A DNA stretch of 64,000 bases from JAFKFH01 sp017307375 (GTDB taxonomy: Bacteria > Pseudomonadota > Alphaproteobacteria > Ferrovibrionales > Ferrovibrionaceae): NCBI GenBank assembly GCA_965229335.1, contig OZ245874.1:1116001-1180000 (forward strand). Direction: 5' to 3'. Position numbers and translations under genes: made by a program. Each line of letters begins with the position of its first letter. Position 1 is the stretch's first letter. The notes under the pieces were generated by a model, which saw nothing but the letters and a program-made list of their open reading frames with translations, did not search any database and was not told the origin of the DNA. Below, piece by piece: positions 7,566 through 16,817 of the stretch.

Positions 7566-9800
7566 ATGAAAATTCGCAGCTTCTTCCTGTTGTGCATGGC
7601 CGGCGTGGCCGTCATCAGCCTGGCGCTTGCTGCCATCATCGCTCAGGTTGCCTGGCAACGCCTCGACGAGAAAACCGCAGGCTTGGCCGCGATCGAGAAT
7701 TTCGCCCTGATCCTGAAGGCGTCGGAAGCCTTGACCCTGGAGCGTGCGCCCAGCAATGGCCTGCTCAATGCCGAGCAAGGCGACGCCGCGGCGACCAGGC
7801 GTATCGCCGACGCACGGGCCGGCCTCGACGCGGTCCTGAAAGTGCTGGCCAAGGGGGCGAGCCGGCAGGGTCGCGATAACATCGCAGCGCTCGAGCGCGC
7901 GATCGCGGCAAGCCGCCAGGTCATCGATCGCGAGGCCGCCAAGCCACGCAGCCAGCGTGAGGCAGCAGCCCTTGCCGCGTCCAGCCGGCAGCAACTCGCG
8001 CTCAGCGACCTGCTGACTCCGATCGTCCTGGACGGTCTGCAGACCGTGTCGCGCATCGATCCCGATTTGTCGACGCTCGCCGAATTGGCGTCCACGGCTG
8101 CCGACGGGCGGGAGACCGGGGGCCGCCGTGCCTCGACGGTCGCGGCACCGCTGTTGGCCGGGCGCGCCTTCACCACCCAGGAGGCAATCGCCGCCGATCA
8201 GCTCGAGGGCCGGATGATTCAGCTGTACCGCGATATCGAACAGCAGATCGGCCGGGTCGAGCCCGATGCGGGGATCAACAGGGCGTGGGCAACGGCCAAG
8301 TCGACCTATTTCGACAAGGGGGCCGCGCTTGTTGCCCAGATACTCGACGCCGGGCGAACCGGCGCCAATTATCCGATGCCGTATGTCCAGTATTCCAGTC
8401 AGGTCGTGCCGAGCCTGCAATCCATCCTCGGCGTCCGCGACGAGGCGCTGCGCGCAGCGGTCGCAGGCGCCAACGACAAGCGCCAGAAGGCGTTGAACAC
8501 CTTGCTGATCGCCATCGGTGCGATGGTGCTGGTGATCGTGGTCGTCGGCGGGGTCGCAATCGGCTTTACCCGTCGCGTCGTGGCCCCGCTGGCGGCCATG
8601 ACCGGCGTGGTCGGCCGCCTGGCCGGGGGCGAACGGGATGTGAGCGTTCCCTACCAGCAGCGTTCGGACGAGATCGGGGCGATGGCGCAGGCGGTCGAAG
8701 TTTTCCGGCAGAATGCGATCGCGGCGGAACGGGTGCAGCAGGAAGCGGCGGAAGGCCGGCTGCGCGAGGCCGAGCTGAAGCGCGAGCAGGAGGATCGGGA
8801 GCGAGCGGCGGCCGACGAACGGCGCGCGAACGAGGAGAAGGCGCGCCTGGCCGAGGTCGAGCGCCAGCGTGAAGCCGCGGAGGCGACGCGGCGGGCGGAG
8901 GCCGAACGGCAGGCGGAGGCCGAGCGGCTGCGCCAGGAGGCGGAAAACCGGCGCAAGGCCGAACTGCACGACCTGGCGTCGTCGTTCCAGTCGGCGGTCG
9001 GCGGGGTGGTCGACGCGGTGGCGTCGGCGGCGACCGAGATGCAGGCGACGGCGACGTCGATGACCGGGATCGCCGACCGGACGGCGCGGCAGTCGCTGGC
9101 GGCGTCGTCGGCGACCGAGCAGGCGGCGGCGAACGTGCAGACGGTGGCGTCGGCGTCGGAGGAACTGTCGGCCTCGATCCGCGAGATCGCGAGCCAGGTG
9201 GCGAATTCGTCGCGGATCGCGTCGAGCGCGGTCGAGCAGGCGCAGCGGACGGATGCGATCGTGCAGGGCCTGGCGTCGTCGGCCGAGAAGATCGGCGAGG
9301 TTGTCGGGCTGATCAACCAGATCGCGGGTCAGACCAACCTGCTGGCATTGAACGCGACGATCGAGGCGGCGCGGGCGGGCGAGGCCGGCAAGGGCTTCGC
9401 GGTGGTGGCGTCCGAGGTGAAGAACCTGGCGACGCAGACGTCGAAGGCGACGGACGAGATCGGCCAGCAGATCGGGTCGGTGCAGACGGCGACGCAGTCG
9501 GCGGTGGCGGCGATCCGGGAGATCGGCGGGGTGATCGGCCAGATCAACGAGATCGCCTCGGCGATCGCGGCGGCGGTCGAGCAGCAGGGGGCGGCGACCA
9601 ACGAGATCGCGCGCAATGTCGAGCAGGCGGCGAACGGCACGAAGGAGGCGTCGGCCAACGTGACCGAGGTCAACCAGTCGGCGCGCGAGGCCGGTTCGGC
9701 GGCGGGGCAGGTCCTCGACGCCTCCGGCGAGTTGTCGCGCCAGGCCGAACGCCTGCGCGCCGAGGTCGGCAGTTTCCTCGACCGCATCCGCGCCGGTTGA
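7566..9800 (+). CDS. Methyl-accepting chemotaxis protein 2 of 4
   Basis: A 744-residue paralogue of receptor 1 with the same order of parts: TM1 (about 6-28), helical periplasmic sensor with LERAPSNGLL, TM2 (about 313-335), HAMP, Glu/Arg-rich coiled coil and MCP signalling domain. The sensor is substantially different from receptor 1 while the C-terminal 377 residues are nearly identical, which implies different ligands feeding the same signalling unit. The ATG at 7566 starts the conserved MKIRSFFL N-terminus. Only 47 bases separate it from the preceding terminator, so its promoter must be very short or the terminator leaky. Confidence 0.92.
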   Translation: MKIRSFFLLCMAGVAVISLALAAIIAQVAWQRLDEKTAGLAAIENFALILKASEALTLERAPSNGLLNAEQGDAAATRRIADARAGLDAVLKVLAKGASRQGRDNIAALERAIAASRQVIDREAAKPRSQREAAALAASSRQQLALSDLLTPIVLDGLQTVSRIDPDLSTLAELASTAADGRETGGRRASTVAAPLLAGRAFTTQEAIAADQLEGRMIQLYRDIEQQIGRVEPDAGINRAWATAKSTYFDKGAALVAQILDAGRTGANYPMPYVQYSSQVVPSLQSILGVRDEALRAAVAGANDKRQKALNTLLIAIGAMVLVIVVVGGVAIGFTRRVVAPLAAMTGVVGRLAGGERDVSVPYQQRSDEIGAMAQAVEVFRQNAIAAERVQQEAAEGRLREAELKREQEDRERAAADERRANEEKARLAEVERQREAAEATRRAEAERQAEAERLRQEAENRRKAELHDLASSFQSAVGGVVDAVASAATEMQATATSMTGIADRTARQSLAASSATEQAAANVQTVASASEELSASIREIASQVANSSRIASSAVEQAQRTDAIVQGLASSAEKIGEVVGLINQIAGQTNLLALNATIEAARAGEAGKGFAVVASEVKNLATQTSKATDEIGQQIGSVQTATQSAVAAIREIGGVIGQINEIASAIAAAVEQQGAATNEIARNVEQAANGTKEASANVTEVNQSAREAGSAAGQVLDASGELSRQAERLRAEVGSFLDRIRAG
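8667..9800 (+). repeat. Near-identical signalling block, copy B (3' half of receptor 2)
   Basis: This is the partner of the block at 6326-7459: same length, no gaps, and only a few substitutions, such as the region around 8815-8835. The sharp drop in similarity upstream of 8667 marks the edge of a conversion tract or duplication. Confidence 0.85.
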
Positions 9801-9814
9801 ACTGCAGGCACTCC

Positions 9815-9846
9815 CGGGAGGCCAGGCGTTCCTGGCTGGCCTCCCG
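9815..9846 (+). terminator. Hairpin after receptor 2 (probable terminator without T-run)
   Basis: An 11-base-pair stem (CGGGAGGCCAG at 9815-9825 with its complement at 9836-9846) starts 15 bases after the stop codon. It lacks a run of T residues, so termination may be incomplete or factor-assisted. A related hairpin occurs at the same place after receptor 3. Confidence 0.6.
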
Positions 9847-9960
9847 CCGCTGCAGTGCACAAGTTCTTACATCCGGTTGCTTTTTCCCTTGGGGATTTGC
9901 TCGCAGAATGCGGGCATCGATTCCGGAGCTATTCCGCTCCCGCCTGGGGAGGCGCCAATC

Positions 9961-12207
9961 ATGAAGATACGAAGCTTCTTTCTGCTGTGCATGGCGGCGG
10001 TGGCCGTCATCAGCCTGGCCTTGTCAGCCGTCATCACCCAGGTCGCCTGGGAGCGTCTGCAGGAAAAAGATGCCGGCATCGCTGCGACCCAAACCTTCGT
10101 CGCGACGCTCAAGACCCTTGAACTGCTGACGCTCGAGCGGGCGCCGACCAATACGGTGCTCAACGCCGAGCAGGCCTCCGACCCGGCCGGCAGCAAGCGT
10201 CTCGGCGATGCCCGCGCCAATCTCGACAATGCCCTGAAGGATCTGGCCACCCGACTGCCTGCGGACGACAGGGTCGGGCGCGAACAGATTGCCGGGTTGC
10301 AGCGTGCGATCACCGCCACGCGCCTGCCGGTTGATCGCGAGGGGGCCAAGCCCAAGGGGCAGCGCGAACCCAACGTCATGGCCGAAGTCGCCCGCTCGCA
10401 GCTGGGCCTGACCGATCTTTACGGACCGATTCTCGCGCGCTCGCTGCAAAGCGTCACGCGTGCGGATCCGGACCTGTCGTCGCTTGCCGCCCTTGCTGCT
10501 ACTGCCGCCGAAACCCGCGAGGTGTCCGGGCGCAAGGCGTCGTCGGTTGCCGCGGCGCTTGCGGCTGGCCGCAAGCTTACGGAAGGCGAAATCATCACGG
10601 TCGACCAGCTCGAAGGCCGCGGCGACCAGCTGCGCCGCGGTATCGAGCAGTTGCTCGGCCGGATCGATGCCAATCCGGCACTCGCCCAGGCTTGGTCGAC
10701 CGCCAAATCGACCTATTTCGAAGGCGGCGCCCGGATGCTGGCCGACATCGTCGAGGTCGGCCGCAAGGGTGGCACCTACACCGTAACCTATAACCAATTC
10801 AGCGATCGGATCGTACCCAACCTGCAGACCATCCTGGGCGTGCGCGACGCGGCGCTGAAGATGGCACTCGATGCTGCCGAGGAGAATCGCAGCGCCGCGG
10901 CGCGCACGCTGTGGCTCGGGGTCGGGTCGATGGTGCTGGTGCTGGTCGTGCTGGGCGGGGTTTCCTGGGCGTTCACCGCGCGTGTCGTCTCGCCGCTGTC
11001 GGCGATGACCGGTGTCGTCGGCCGGCTGGCGGGCGGCGAGCGCGACGTCGCGGTACCTTTCCAGGCCCGCGCCGACGAGATCGGGGCGATGGCGAAGGCG
11101 GTGGAAATCTTCCGGCAGAATGCGGTCGAGACCGAACGGCTGCAGCAGGAAGCGGTGGAGAGCCGCGTGCGTGAGGCCGAGATGCAGCGGGTGCAGGAAG
11201 CGCGCGAGCGCGACGCCGCCGAGGAGCGGCGCCAGCGTGAGGAAGCCGCACGCCAGGCCGAGGCGCAGCGCCAGCGCGATGCCGCCGAGGCACAGCGCCA
11301 GGCCGAGATCACGCGCCAGGGCGAGGCCGAGCGGATGCGCCAGGAGGCCGAGGGCCGGCGCAAGGCCGAACTGCAGGCCCTGGCCAGCTCGTTCGAGACG
11401 GCGATCGGCGGGGTGGTCGACGCGGTGGCGTCGGCTGCGACCGAGATGCAGGCGACGTCGACGTCGATGACCGGCATCGCCGATCGCACGGCGCGGCAGT
11501 CGCTGGCGGCGGCGACCGCGACCGAGCAGGCGGCGGGCAGCGTGCAGACGGTGGCATCGGCGTCGGAGGAACTGTCGGCCTCGATCCGGGAGATCGCGGG
11601 CCAGGTCGCGACATCCTCGCGCATTGCGTCCAACGCCGTGGCGCAGGCCCGGCGCACGGACGAGATCGTGCAGGGCCTGGCGTCGTCGGCCGAGAAGATC
11701 GGCGAGGTTGTCGGGCTGATCAACCAGATCGCAGGTCAGACCAACCTGCTGGCGCTGAACGCGACGATCGAGGCGGCGCGGGCCGGCGAAGCGGGGAAGG
11801 GCTTCGCGGTGGTGGCGTCCGAGGTGAAGAGCCTGGCGACGCAGACGGCCAAGGCGACGGACGAGATCGGCCAGCAGATCGGGTCGGTGCAGACGGCGAC
11901 GCAGTCGGCGGTGGCGGCGATTCGCGAGATCGGCAGCGTGATCGGCCAGATCAACGAGATCGCCTCGGCGATCGCGGCGGCGGTCGAAGAGCAGGGCGCG
12001 GCGACCAACGAAATCGCCCGGTCGGTCGAGCAGGCTGCGAACGGCACCCGCGAGGCTTCGGCGAACGTAACCGAAGTCAACCAGTCGGCACGCGAGGCCG
12101 GCGCGGCGGCCGGCCAGGTCCTCGACGCCTCGGGCGAATTGTCGCGCCAGGCCGAACGCCTGCGCGCCGAGGTCGGCAGCTTCCTCGGACGTATCCGCGC
12201 CGGATGA
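9961..12207 (+). CDS. Methyl-accepting chemotaxis protein 3 of 4
   Basis: A 748-residue receptor with TM1 (about 6-28), a helical periplasmic sensor carrying LERAPTNTVL and 'DQLEGRGDQLRRGIEQL', TM2 (about 315-337), HAMP, coiled coil and MCP signalling domain. The ATG at 9961 was chosen over an in-frame extension to 9877 because it starts the MKIRSFFL sequence shared by all four receptors and follows GGGGAGGCG. It is closest to receptor 4 over its whole length, and both genes are exactly 2,247 bases long. Confidence 0.92.
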   Translation: MKIRSFFLLCMAAVAVISLALSAVITQVAWERLQEKDAGIAATQTFVATLKTLELLTLERAPTNTVLNAEQASDPAGSKRLGDARANLDNALKDLATRLPADDRVGREQIAGLQRAITATRLPVDREGAKPKGQREPNVMAEVARSQLGLTDLYGPILARSLQSVTRADPDLSSLAALAATAAETREVSGRKASSVAAALAAGRKLTEGEIITVDQLEGRGDQLRRGIEQLLGRIDANPALAQAWSTAKSTYFEGGARMLADIVEVGRKGGTYTVTYNQFSDRIVPNLQTILGVRDAALKMALDAAEENRSAAARTLWLGVGSMVLVLVVLGGVSWAFTARVVSPLSAMTGVVGRLAGGERDVAVPFQARADEIGAMAKAVEIFRQNAVETERLQQEAVESRVREAEMQRVQEARERDAAEERRQREEAARQAEAQRQRDAAEAQRQAEITRQGEAERMRQEAEGRRKAELQALASSFETAIGGVVDAVASAATEMQATSTSMTGIADRTARQSLAAATATEQAAGSVQTVASASEELSASIREIAGQVATSSRIASNAVAQARRTDEIVQGLASSAEKIGEVVGLINQIAGQTNLLALNATIEAARAGEAGKGFAVVASEVKSLATQTAKATDEIGQQIGSVQTATQSAVAAIREIGSVIGQINEIASAIAAAVEEQGAATNEIARSVEQAANGTREASANVTEVNQSAREAGAAAGQVLDASGELSRQAERLRAEVGSFLGRIRAG

Positions 12208-12220
12208 ACCGCAAGCACCG

Positions 12221-12254
12221 CCGGGAGGCCAGCTTTTGCCGGCTGGCCTCCCGG
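12221..12254 (+). terminator. Hairpin after receptor 3 (probable terminator without T-run)
   Basis: A 13-base-pair stem (CCGGGAGGCCAGC at 12221-12233, complement at 12242-12254) starts 13 bases after the receptor 3 stop. It is the duplicate of the hairpin after receptor 2, with a different loop. No run of T residues follows. Confidence 0.6.
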
Positions 12255-12369
12255 TGCTGCAGCGCACAAAATCTTACATCCGGCGGCTTTTTTCTCCGAC
12301 GCTTTGCTCGCAGAATGCGGGCATCGATCCGGGAGCTATCCGGCTCCCACCCCGGGAAGGCCCCAGGAC

Positions 12370-14616
12370 ATGAAGATACGAAGCTTCTTTCTGCTGTGCA
12401 TGGCGGCGGTCGCCGTCATCAGTCTGGCCTTGTCGGCCGTCATCACCCAGGTCGCCTGGCAGCGGCTGCAGGAGAAGGATGCCGGCATCGGCGCCACCGA
12501 GGCATTCTCGGTGGCGTTGAAGGCACTCGAACTGCTGGCCCTCGAGCGGGCCCCGACCAACACGGTGCTGAATGCCGAGCAGGCCTCGGACCCGGTGGCA
12601 GCCAAGCGTCTCGGCGACGCCCGCGCCATTCTCGACAATACCCTGAAGGACCTGGCCGACCGCCTGCCTGCCGACGACCGGCAGACGCGCGACCAGATCG
12701 CCAGCCTGCAGCGCTCGATCGTTGCAACCCGTGTGCTGGTCGACCGTGAGGGAGCCAAGCCCAAGGCGCAGCGCGAGGCCAACGTCATGGCGGATGTGGC
12801 GCGCACCCAGCTCGCGCTCAACGACATGTTCCTGCCGATCATCGCCCGTTCGCTGCAGAGCGTCACCCGCGCCGACCCGGATCTCGCCGGGCTCGCTGCG
12901 GTCGCCGGGGCAGCTGCCGAAACCCGCGAGGTGACAGGACGGAAGGGGGCGTCGATCACCGGCGCGCTGGCCGCGGGCCGCAAGCTGACGGATGCCGAGA
13001 TCATCGCGGTCGACCAGCTCGAAGGCCGCGGCGACCAGCTGCGCCGCGGGATGGAGCAGCTGTTGGGCCGCATCGACCCCAACCCGGCCATCGATCAGGC
13101 CTGGTCGACCGCCAAGTCGCGCTATTTCGAAGGTGGCGCGAGAATGCTGGTCGACATTATCGAGGCCGGGCGCAAGGGGGGCGCCTACCCGGTGAACTAT
13201 ACCCAGTTCATCGAGCGGATCGTGCCGGATCTGCAGAGCATCCTGGGCGTGCGCGATGCCGCGCTGAAGGTTGCAATCGCGGCGGCCGTCGAAAAACGCG
13301 GGGCCGCGGCGCGCACGCTGTGGCTGGGCGTGGGGTCGATGGTGCTGGTGCTGGTCGTGCTGGGCGGAGTTTCCTGGGCGTTCACCGCGCGCGTCGTCTC
13401 GCCGCTGTCGGCGATGACCGGCGTGGTCGGCCGTCTGGCCGGCGGCGAGCGCGACGTGGCGGTGCCGTTCCAGGCCCGCGCCGACGAGATCGGGGCGATG
13501 GCGAAGGCGGTGGAGATCTTCCGGCAGAACGCGATCGAGGCCGAACGGCTGCAGCAGGAAGCGGCGGAGAGCCGCGTGCGCGAGGCCGAGATGCAGCGCG
13601 TGCAGGAGGCGCGCGAGCGCGATGCCGCCGAGGAGCGGCGCCAGCGCGAGGAGGCCGCACGCCAGGCCGAGATACAGCGCCAGCGCGATGCCGCCGAGGC
13701 GCAGCGCCAGGCCGAGATCGCGCGCCAGGCCGAAGCCGAGCGGATGCGCCAGGAGGCCGAGGCCCGGCGCCGGTCGGAATTGCAGGCGCTGGCCGGTTCG
13801 TTCGACACCGCGATCGGCGGGGTGGTCGACGCGGTGGCGTCGGCGGCGACCGAGATGCAGGCGACGGCGACGTCGATGACCGGGATTGCCGACCGGACGG
13901 CACGGCAGTCGCTGGCGGCGGCGACCGCGACCGAGCTGGCGGCGGGCAGCGTGCAGACGGTCGCGTCGGCGTCGGAGGAACTGTCGGCCTCGATCCGCGA
14001 GATCGCCGGCCAGGTCTCGACGTCGTCGCGCATCGCGTCCAACGCCGTGGCCCAGGCGCAGCGGACGGATGCGATCGTCCAGGGCCTGGCGTCGTCGGCC
14101 GAGAAGATCGGCGAGGTTGTCGGGCTGATCAACCAGATCGCGGGTCAGACCAACCTGCTGGCGTTGAACGCGACGATCGAGGCGGCGCGGGCGGGCGAAG
14201 CGGGGAAGGGCTTCGCGGTGGTGGCGTCCGAGGTGAAGAACCTGGCGACGCAGACGTCGAAGGCGACGGACGAGATCGGCCAGCAGATCGGGTCGGTGCA
14301 GACGGCGACGCAGGAAGCGGTGGCGGCGATCCGGGAGATCGGCGGGGTGATCGGCCAGATCAACGAGATCGCCTCGGCGATCGCGGCGGCGGTCGAGCAG
14401 CAGGGGGCGGCGACCAACGAAATCGCCCGGTCGGTCGAGCAGGCGGCGAACGGCACGAAGGAGGCGTCGGTCAACGTCGGACAGGTCAACCAGTCGGCGC
14501 GGGAGGCCGGCGCGGCGGCGGGGCAGGTCCTCGACGCGTCGGGCGAATTGTCGCGCCAGGCCGAGCGCCTGCGTGCCGAGGTCGGCAGTTTCCTCGGGCG
14601 CATCCGGGCCGGCTGA
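12370..14616 (+). CDS. Methyl-accepting chemotaxis protein 4 of 4
   Basis: A 748-residue tandem duplicate of receptor 3. It has the same TM1, helical sensor (LERAPTNTVL, DQLEGRGDQLRRGMEQLLG), TM2, HAMP, coiled coil and signalling domain. Differences concentrate in the periplasmic half. The signalling domain has small changes such as 'ATQEAVAAIREIGG' and 'ASVNVGQVNQSAREAG'. The start at 12370 begins the shared MKIRSFFL segment; an upstream extension to 12304 lies in the conserved leader. A strong bidirectional terminator follows. Confidence 0.92.
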   Translation: MKIRSFFLLCMAAVAVISLALSAVITQVAWQRLQEKDAGIGATEAFSVALKALELLALERAPTNTVLNAEQASDPVAAKRLGDARAILDNTLKDLADRLPADDRQTRDQIASLQRSIVATRVLVDREGAKPKAQREANVMADVARTQLALNDMFLPIIARSLQSVTRADPDLAGLAAVAGAAAETREVTGRKGASITGALAAGRKLTDAEIIAVDQLEGRGDQLRRGMEQLLGRIDPNPAIDQAWSTAKSRYFEGGARMLVDIIEAGRKGGAYPVNYTQFIERIVPDLQSILGVRDAALKVAIAAAVEKRGAAARTLWLGVGSMVLVLVVLGGVSWAFTARVVSPLSAMTGVVGRLAGGERDVAVPFQARADEIGAMAKAVEIFRQNAIEAERLQQEAAESRVREAEMQRVQEARERDAAEERRQREEAARQAEIQRQRDAAEAQRQAEIARQAEAERMRQEAEARRRSELQALAGSFDTAIGGVVDAVASAATEMQATATSMTGIADRTARQSLAAATATELAAGSVQTVASASEELSASIREIAGQVSTSSRIASNAVAQAQRTDAIVQGLASSAEKIGEVVGLINQIAGQTNLLALNATIEAARAGEAGKGFAVVASEVKNLATQTSKATDEIGQQIGSVQTATQEAVAAIREIGGVIGQINEIASAIAAAVEQQGAATNEIARSVEQAANGTKEASVNVGQVNQSAREAGAAAGQVLDASGELSRQAERLRAEVGSFLGRIRAG

Positions 14617-14641
14617 CGCGGCGACCGGTCTGAAAAAGAAG

Positions 14642-14675
14642 ACGGCGCCGGATGGCCTCCGGCGCCGTTGCTTTT
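14642..14675. terminator. Bidirectional terminator between receptor 4 and hydA
   Basis: A perfect 11-base-pair stem (ACGGCGCCGGA at 14642-14652, complement at 14658-14668) is followed by TGCTTTT on the + strand. On the - strand it is followed by CTTCTTTTTC. It lies between two convergent genes and can end both transcripts. Confidence 0.9.
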
Positions 14676-14688
14676 CCGGGGCGGCCGG

Positions 14689-16146
14689 TTATTCGGCCGC
14701 GGCGGCAGGGCGGGCGACCGCCTGGGGCCGCTCCCGCTCGCGCTTGATCTTCAGTGCCTCGTAGTAGGGCGGGAACGCGGGCCGGTCGATATAGCGGCCG
14801 GCACCGCGCACGGTGCGCACGTCGCCATCCTTGTAGACCACCTTGCCCTGGGCGATGGTGACGGTATTGATGCCGGTGACCTCCATGCCCTCGAAGATGT
14901 TGAAGTCGACCTTCTGGTGATGCGTCTTGGCCGAGATCCGGCGGCTCTTCTTCGTGTCCCAGACCACCAGATCGGCATCGGCGCCCGCGGCGATCAGACC
15001 CTTGCGCGGATAGATGTTGAAGATCTTGGCGGCATTGGTCGAGGTGACCGCGACGAACTCGTTCGGGGTCAACCGGCCCTTGCCGACGCCATGGTGCCAC
15101 AGCACGTGCATGCGATCCTCGACCCCGCCGGTACCGTTCGGGATCTTGGTGAAGTCGCCCCGGCCCATCGCCTTCTGCGGCGCGCAGAAGCAGCAATGGT
15201 CGGTCGCCGTGGTTTGCAGGTGCCCGGCCTGCAGGGCCTTCCACAGCGCCTTCTGGTGTTCGGGCGCGCGGAACGGCGGGCTCATCACATAGGCGGCGGC
15301 GGTGTCGAAATCGGGATTCCGATAGACCGAATCGTCGACCAGCAGATGGCCGGCCAGCACCTCGCCGAAAACGCGCTGGCCCTCGCCGCGGGCGCGGGTG
15401 ATCGCCTCGACCGCCTCGATGCAGGAATTGTGCACGACATAGATCGGCACGTTCAGCACCTGGGCGATGCGGATCGCGCGGTTGGCGGCCTCGCCCTCGA
15501 CCTCGGGCGGCCGCGACAGCGGGTGACCCTCCGGACCGGTGATGCCCTGGCGCAGCATCTCCTGCTGCAGGTGGAAGACCAGCTCGCCATTCTCGGCATG
15601 CACGGTGCAGAGGGCGCCAAGTTCGCGTGCCCGCAGGAACGAGTTCACCAGGACCTCGTCCTCGGCCATGATCGCGTTCTTGTAGGCCATGAAATGCTTG
15701 AACGAGTTCACGCCGTGCTCATGCACCAGCGTGCCCATGTCCTTGTGGACGCTGTCGTCCCACCAGGTGATGGCGACGTGGAACGAATAGTCGGTCGCGG
15801 CCTTTTCGGCCCAGCCGCGCCATTTCCTGTACGCGTCGAGAATGTTTTCCTGCGGCGAGGGAATCACGAAATCGATGATCGAGGTCGTGCCGCCGACCGC
15901 ACCGGCGGTGGTCCCGCTGAAGAAATCCTCCGACGCGACCGTGCCCATGAAGGGCAGTTCCATGTGGGTGTGCGGGTCGATGCCGCCCGGCATCACCAGG
16001 GCCCCGCCGGCATCCACGATCTCGGCACCGGCCGGCGCCTCCAGATCGGGTCCGACGGCCTGGATGACGCCGCCGTCGATCAGCACGTCGGCCCGGACCG
16101 ACTGGTCGGCATTCACCACGGTGCCGCCGCGAACGAGTATAGCCAT
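14689..16146 (-). CDS. hydA: Dihydropyrimidinase (D-hydantoinase)
   Basis: This 485-residue cyclic amidohydrolase opens the ring of 5,6-dihydrouracil or dihydrothymine to the N-carbamoyl-beta-amino acid. The binuclear metal site is visible: H59 and H61 in DPHTHMELP, the carboxylated lysine K150 in VNSFKHFMAYK, His in VHAENG, His in YVVHNSC and Asp in TATDHCCF. The start at 16146 is preceded by GGGAGG; an in-frame ATG 18 bases earlier lies on that Shine-Dalgarno sequence. A RutR-type operator lies 70 bases upstream. It catalyses the second step of the pathway whose first and third steps are coded at 25-29 kb. Confidence 0.93.
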   Translation of the reverse strand: MAILVRGGTVVNADQSVRADVLIDGGVIQAVGPDLEAPAGAEIVDAGGALVMPGGIDPHTHMELPFMGTVASEDFFSGTTAGAVGGTTSIIDFVIPSPQENILDAYRKWRGWAEKAATDYSFHVAITWWDDSVHKDMGTLVHEHGVNSFKHFMAYKNAIMAEDEVLVNSFLRARELGALCTVHAENGELVFHLQQEMLRQGITGPEGHPLSRPPEVEGEAANRAIRIAQVLNVPIYVVHNSCIEAVEAITRARGEGQRVFGEVLAGHLLVDDSVYRNPDFDTAAAYVMSPPFRAPEHQKALWKALQAGHLQTTATDHCCFCAPQKAMGRGDFTKIPNGTGGVEDRMHVLWHHGVGKGRLTPNEFVAVTSTNAAKIFNIYPRKGLIAAGADADLVVWDTKKSRRISAKTHHQKVDFNIFEGMEVTGINTVTIAQGKVVYKDGDVRTVRGAGRYIDRPAFPPYYEALKIKRERERPQAVARPAAAAE

Positions 16147-16203
16147 GACCTTGTAACCTCCCATCGCTTTCGGCTGAGAGAAGCGCTCTCCTGTACCGGA
16201 AAG

Positions 16204-16231
16204 CCTATGCCCGGTTTGACCAACTGGTCAA
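16204..16231 (-). promoter_or_regulatory. hydA promoter with perfect RutR-type operator
   Basis: TTGACCAACTGGTCAA at 16216-16231 is a perfect match to the 16-base RutR consensus known from E. coli (TTGACCA, two bases, TGGTCAA). Read on the - strand, TTGACC doubles as a -35 element, followed after 16 bases by CATAGG (16209-16204) as a possible -10. Bound repressor would occlude the promoter, and uracil or thymine would release it. The preT promoter has the same arrangement. Confidence 0.82.
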
Positions 16232-16241
16232 GATCGTGATC

Positions 16242-16790
16242 TCAGAAGCTGGGCGGGGTGCAGGCCGAAATCAGTTCGCAAGGCTCCTTGCCGGCATTGC
16301 GGAAGCGATGCGGCTGGCGGCTGTCGAAATAATAGGCATCACCTGGACCCAAAACGCGCACCTGGTCGCCGACCGTGACTTCGAGCCGCCCGCGAATCAC
16401 CACCGCCGCCTCCTCGCCCTCGTGGCGCAGCGGCACGCGGCCGGTATCGGCGCCGGGTTCGTAGCGTTCGACCATCACCTGCAGGGCCCGCCCCGACAGG
16501 TCGCCGCCGACCTGGCGAAAGCTGATCGGGCCCTTGCCGACCTCGGTCAGTTCGTCGGCGCCGTAGAACACCCGGGCCGATGGCTGCAGGTCGAAGGCGA
16601 AGAATTCGGCGAGGCTCATCGGGATGCCGTCCAGCACGCGCTTGAGCGCGCCCACCGATGGATTCATCTGGTTCGATTCGATCAGCGAGATCGTTGCGTT
16701 GGTCACGCCCGCGCGCCGGGCCAGTTCGCGCTGGGACAGGTGGTGCATCGTCCGCACCGTCTTCAGCCTGAGCCCGATATCGATATCCAT
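16242..16790 (-). CDS. XRE-family transcriptional regulator with C-terminal cupin domain
   Basis: A 182-residue regulator of the PuuR type. Residues about 8-62 form the helix-turn-helix (LSQRELARRAGVTNATISLIE), and residues about 105-175 form a cupin barrel (RHEGEEAAVVIRGRLEV, PGDAYYFDSRQPHRFRN) likely to bind a small ligand. It is divergent from the beta-alanine aminotransferase gene and probably controls it and perhaps itself; an amino acid such as beta-alanine is a plausible ligand (inference). The ATG at 16790 was chosen because an upstream in-frame extension has no matching domain and would run into the divergent gene. Confidence 0.85.
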   Translation of the reverse strand: MDIDIGLRLKTVRTMHHLSQRELARRAGVTNATISLIESNQMNPSVGALKRVLDGIPMSLAEFFAFDLQPSARVFYGADELTEVGKGPISFRQVGGDLSGRALQVMVERYEPGADTGRVPLRHEGEEAAVVIRGRLEVTVGDQVRVLGPGDAYYFDSRQPHRFRNAGKEPCELISACTPPSF

Positions 16791-16817
16791 GCCGCCTGTC
16801 CTGTTTGCCGTGTTCAG

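Larger units (their letters stand above)
9801..14616 (+). repeat. Tandem duplication of a receptor unit (units 9801-12207 and 12208-14616)
   Basis: Two consecutive units of 2,407 and 2,409 bases each hold a post-stop hairpin, a leader and a 748-codon receptor gene. The leaders share long identical pieces, for example CTTACATCCGG and CTCGCAGAATGCGGGCATCGA, before the diverging sensor regions. Duplication of leader plus gene, not the gene alone, means each copy kept its own expression signals. Confidence 0.85.

Noticed and set aside
5192..12267. Very long reading frames (about 750-840 codons) on the - strand opposite the chemoreceptor genes.
   Set aside because: They mirror the + strand genes exactly, are rich in Arg, Leu and Gly as expected from GC-biased antisense codons, and show no domain. 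They are shadows of the receptors.
5222..14616. The repeated chemoreceptor DNA as a mobile element or integron-like array.
   Set aside because: No transposase, integrase, terminal repeats or target duplications are seen; the repeats are complete receptor genes arranged head to tail.
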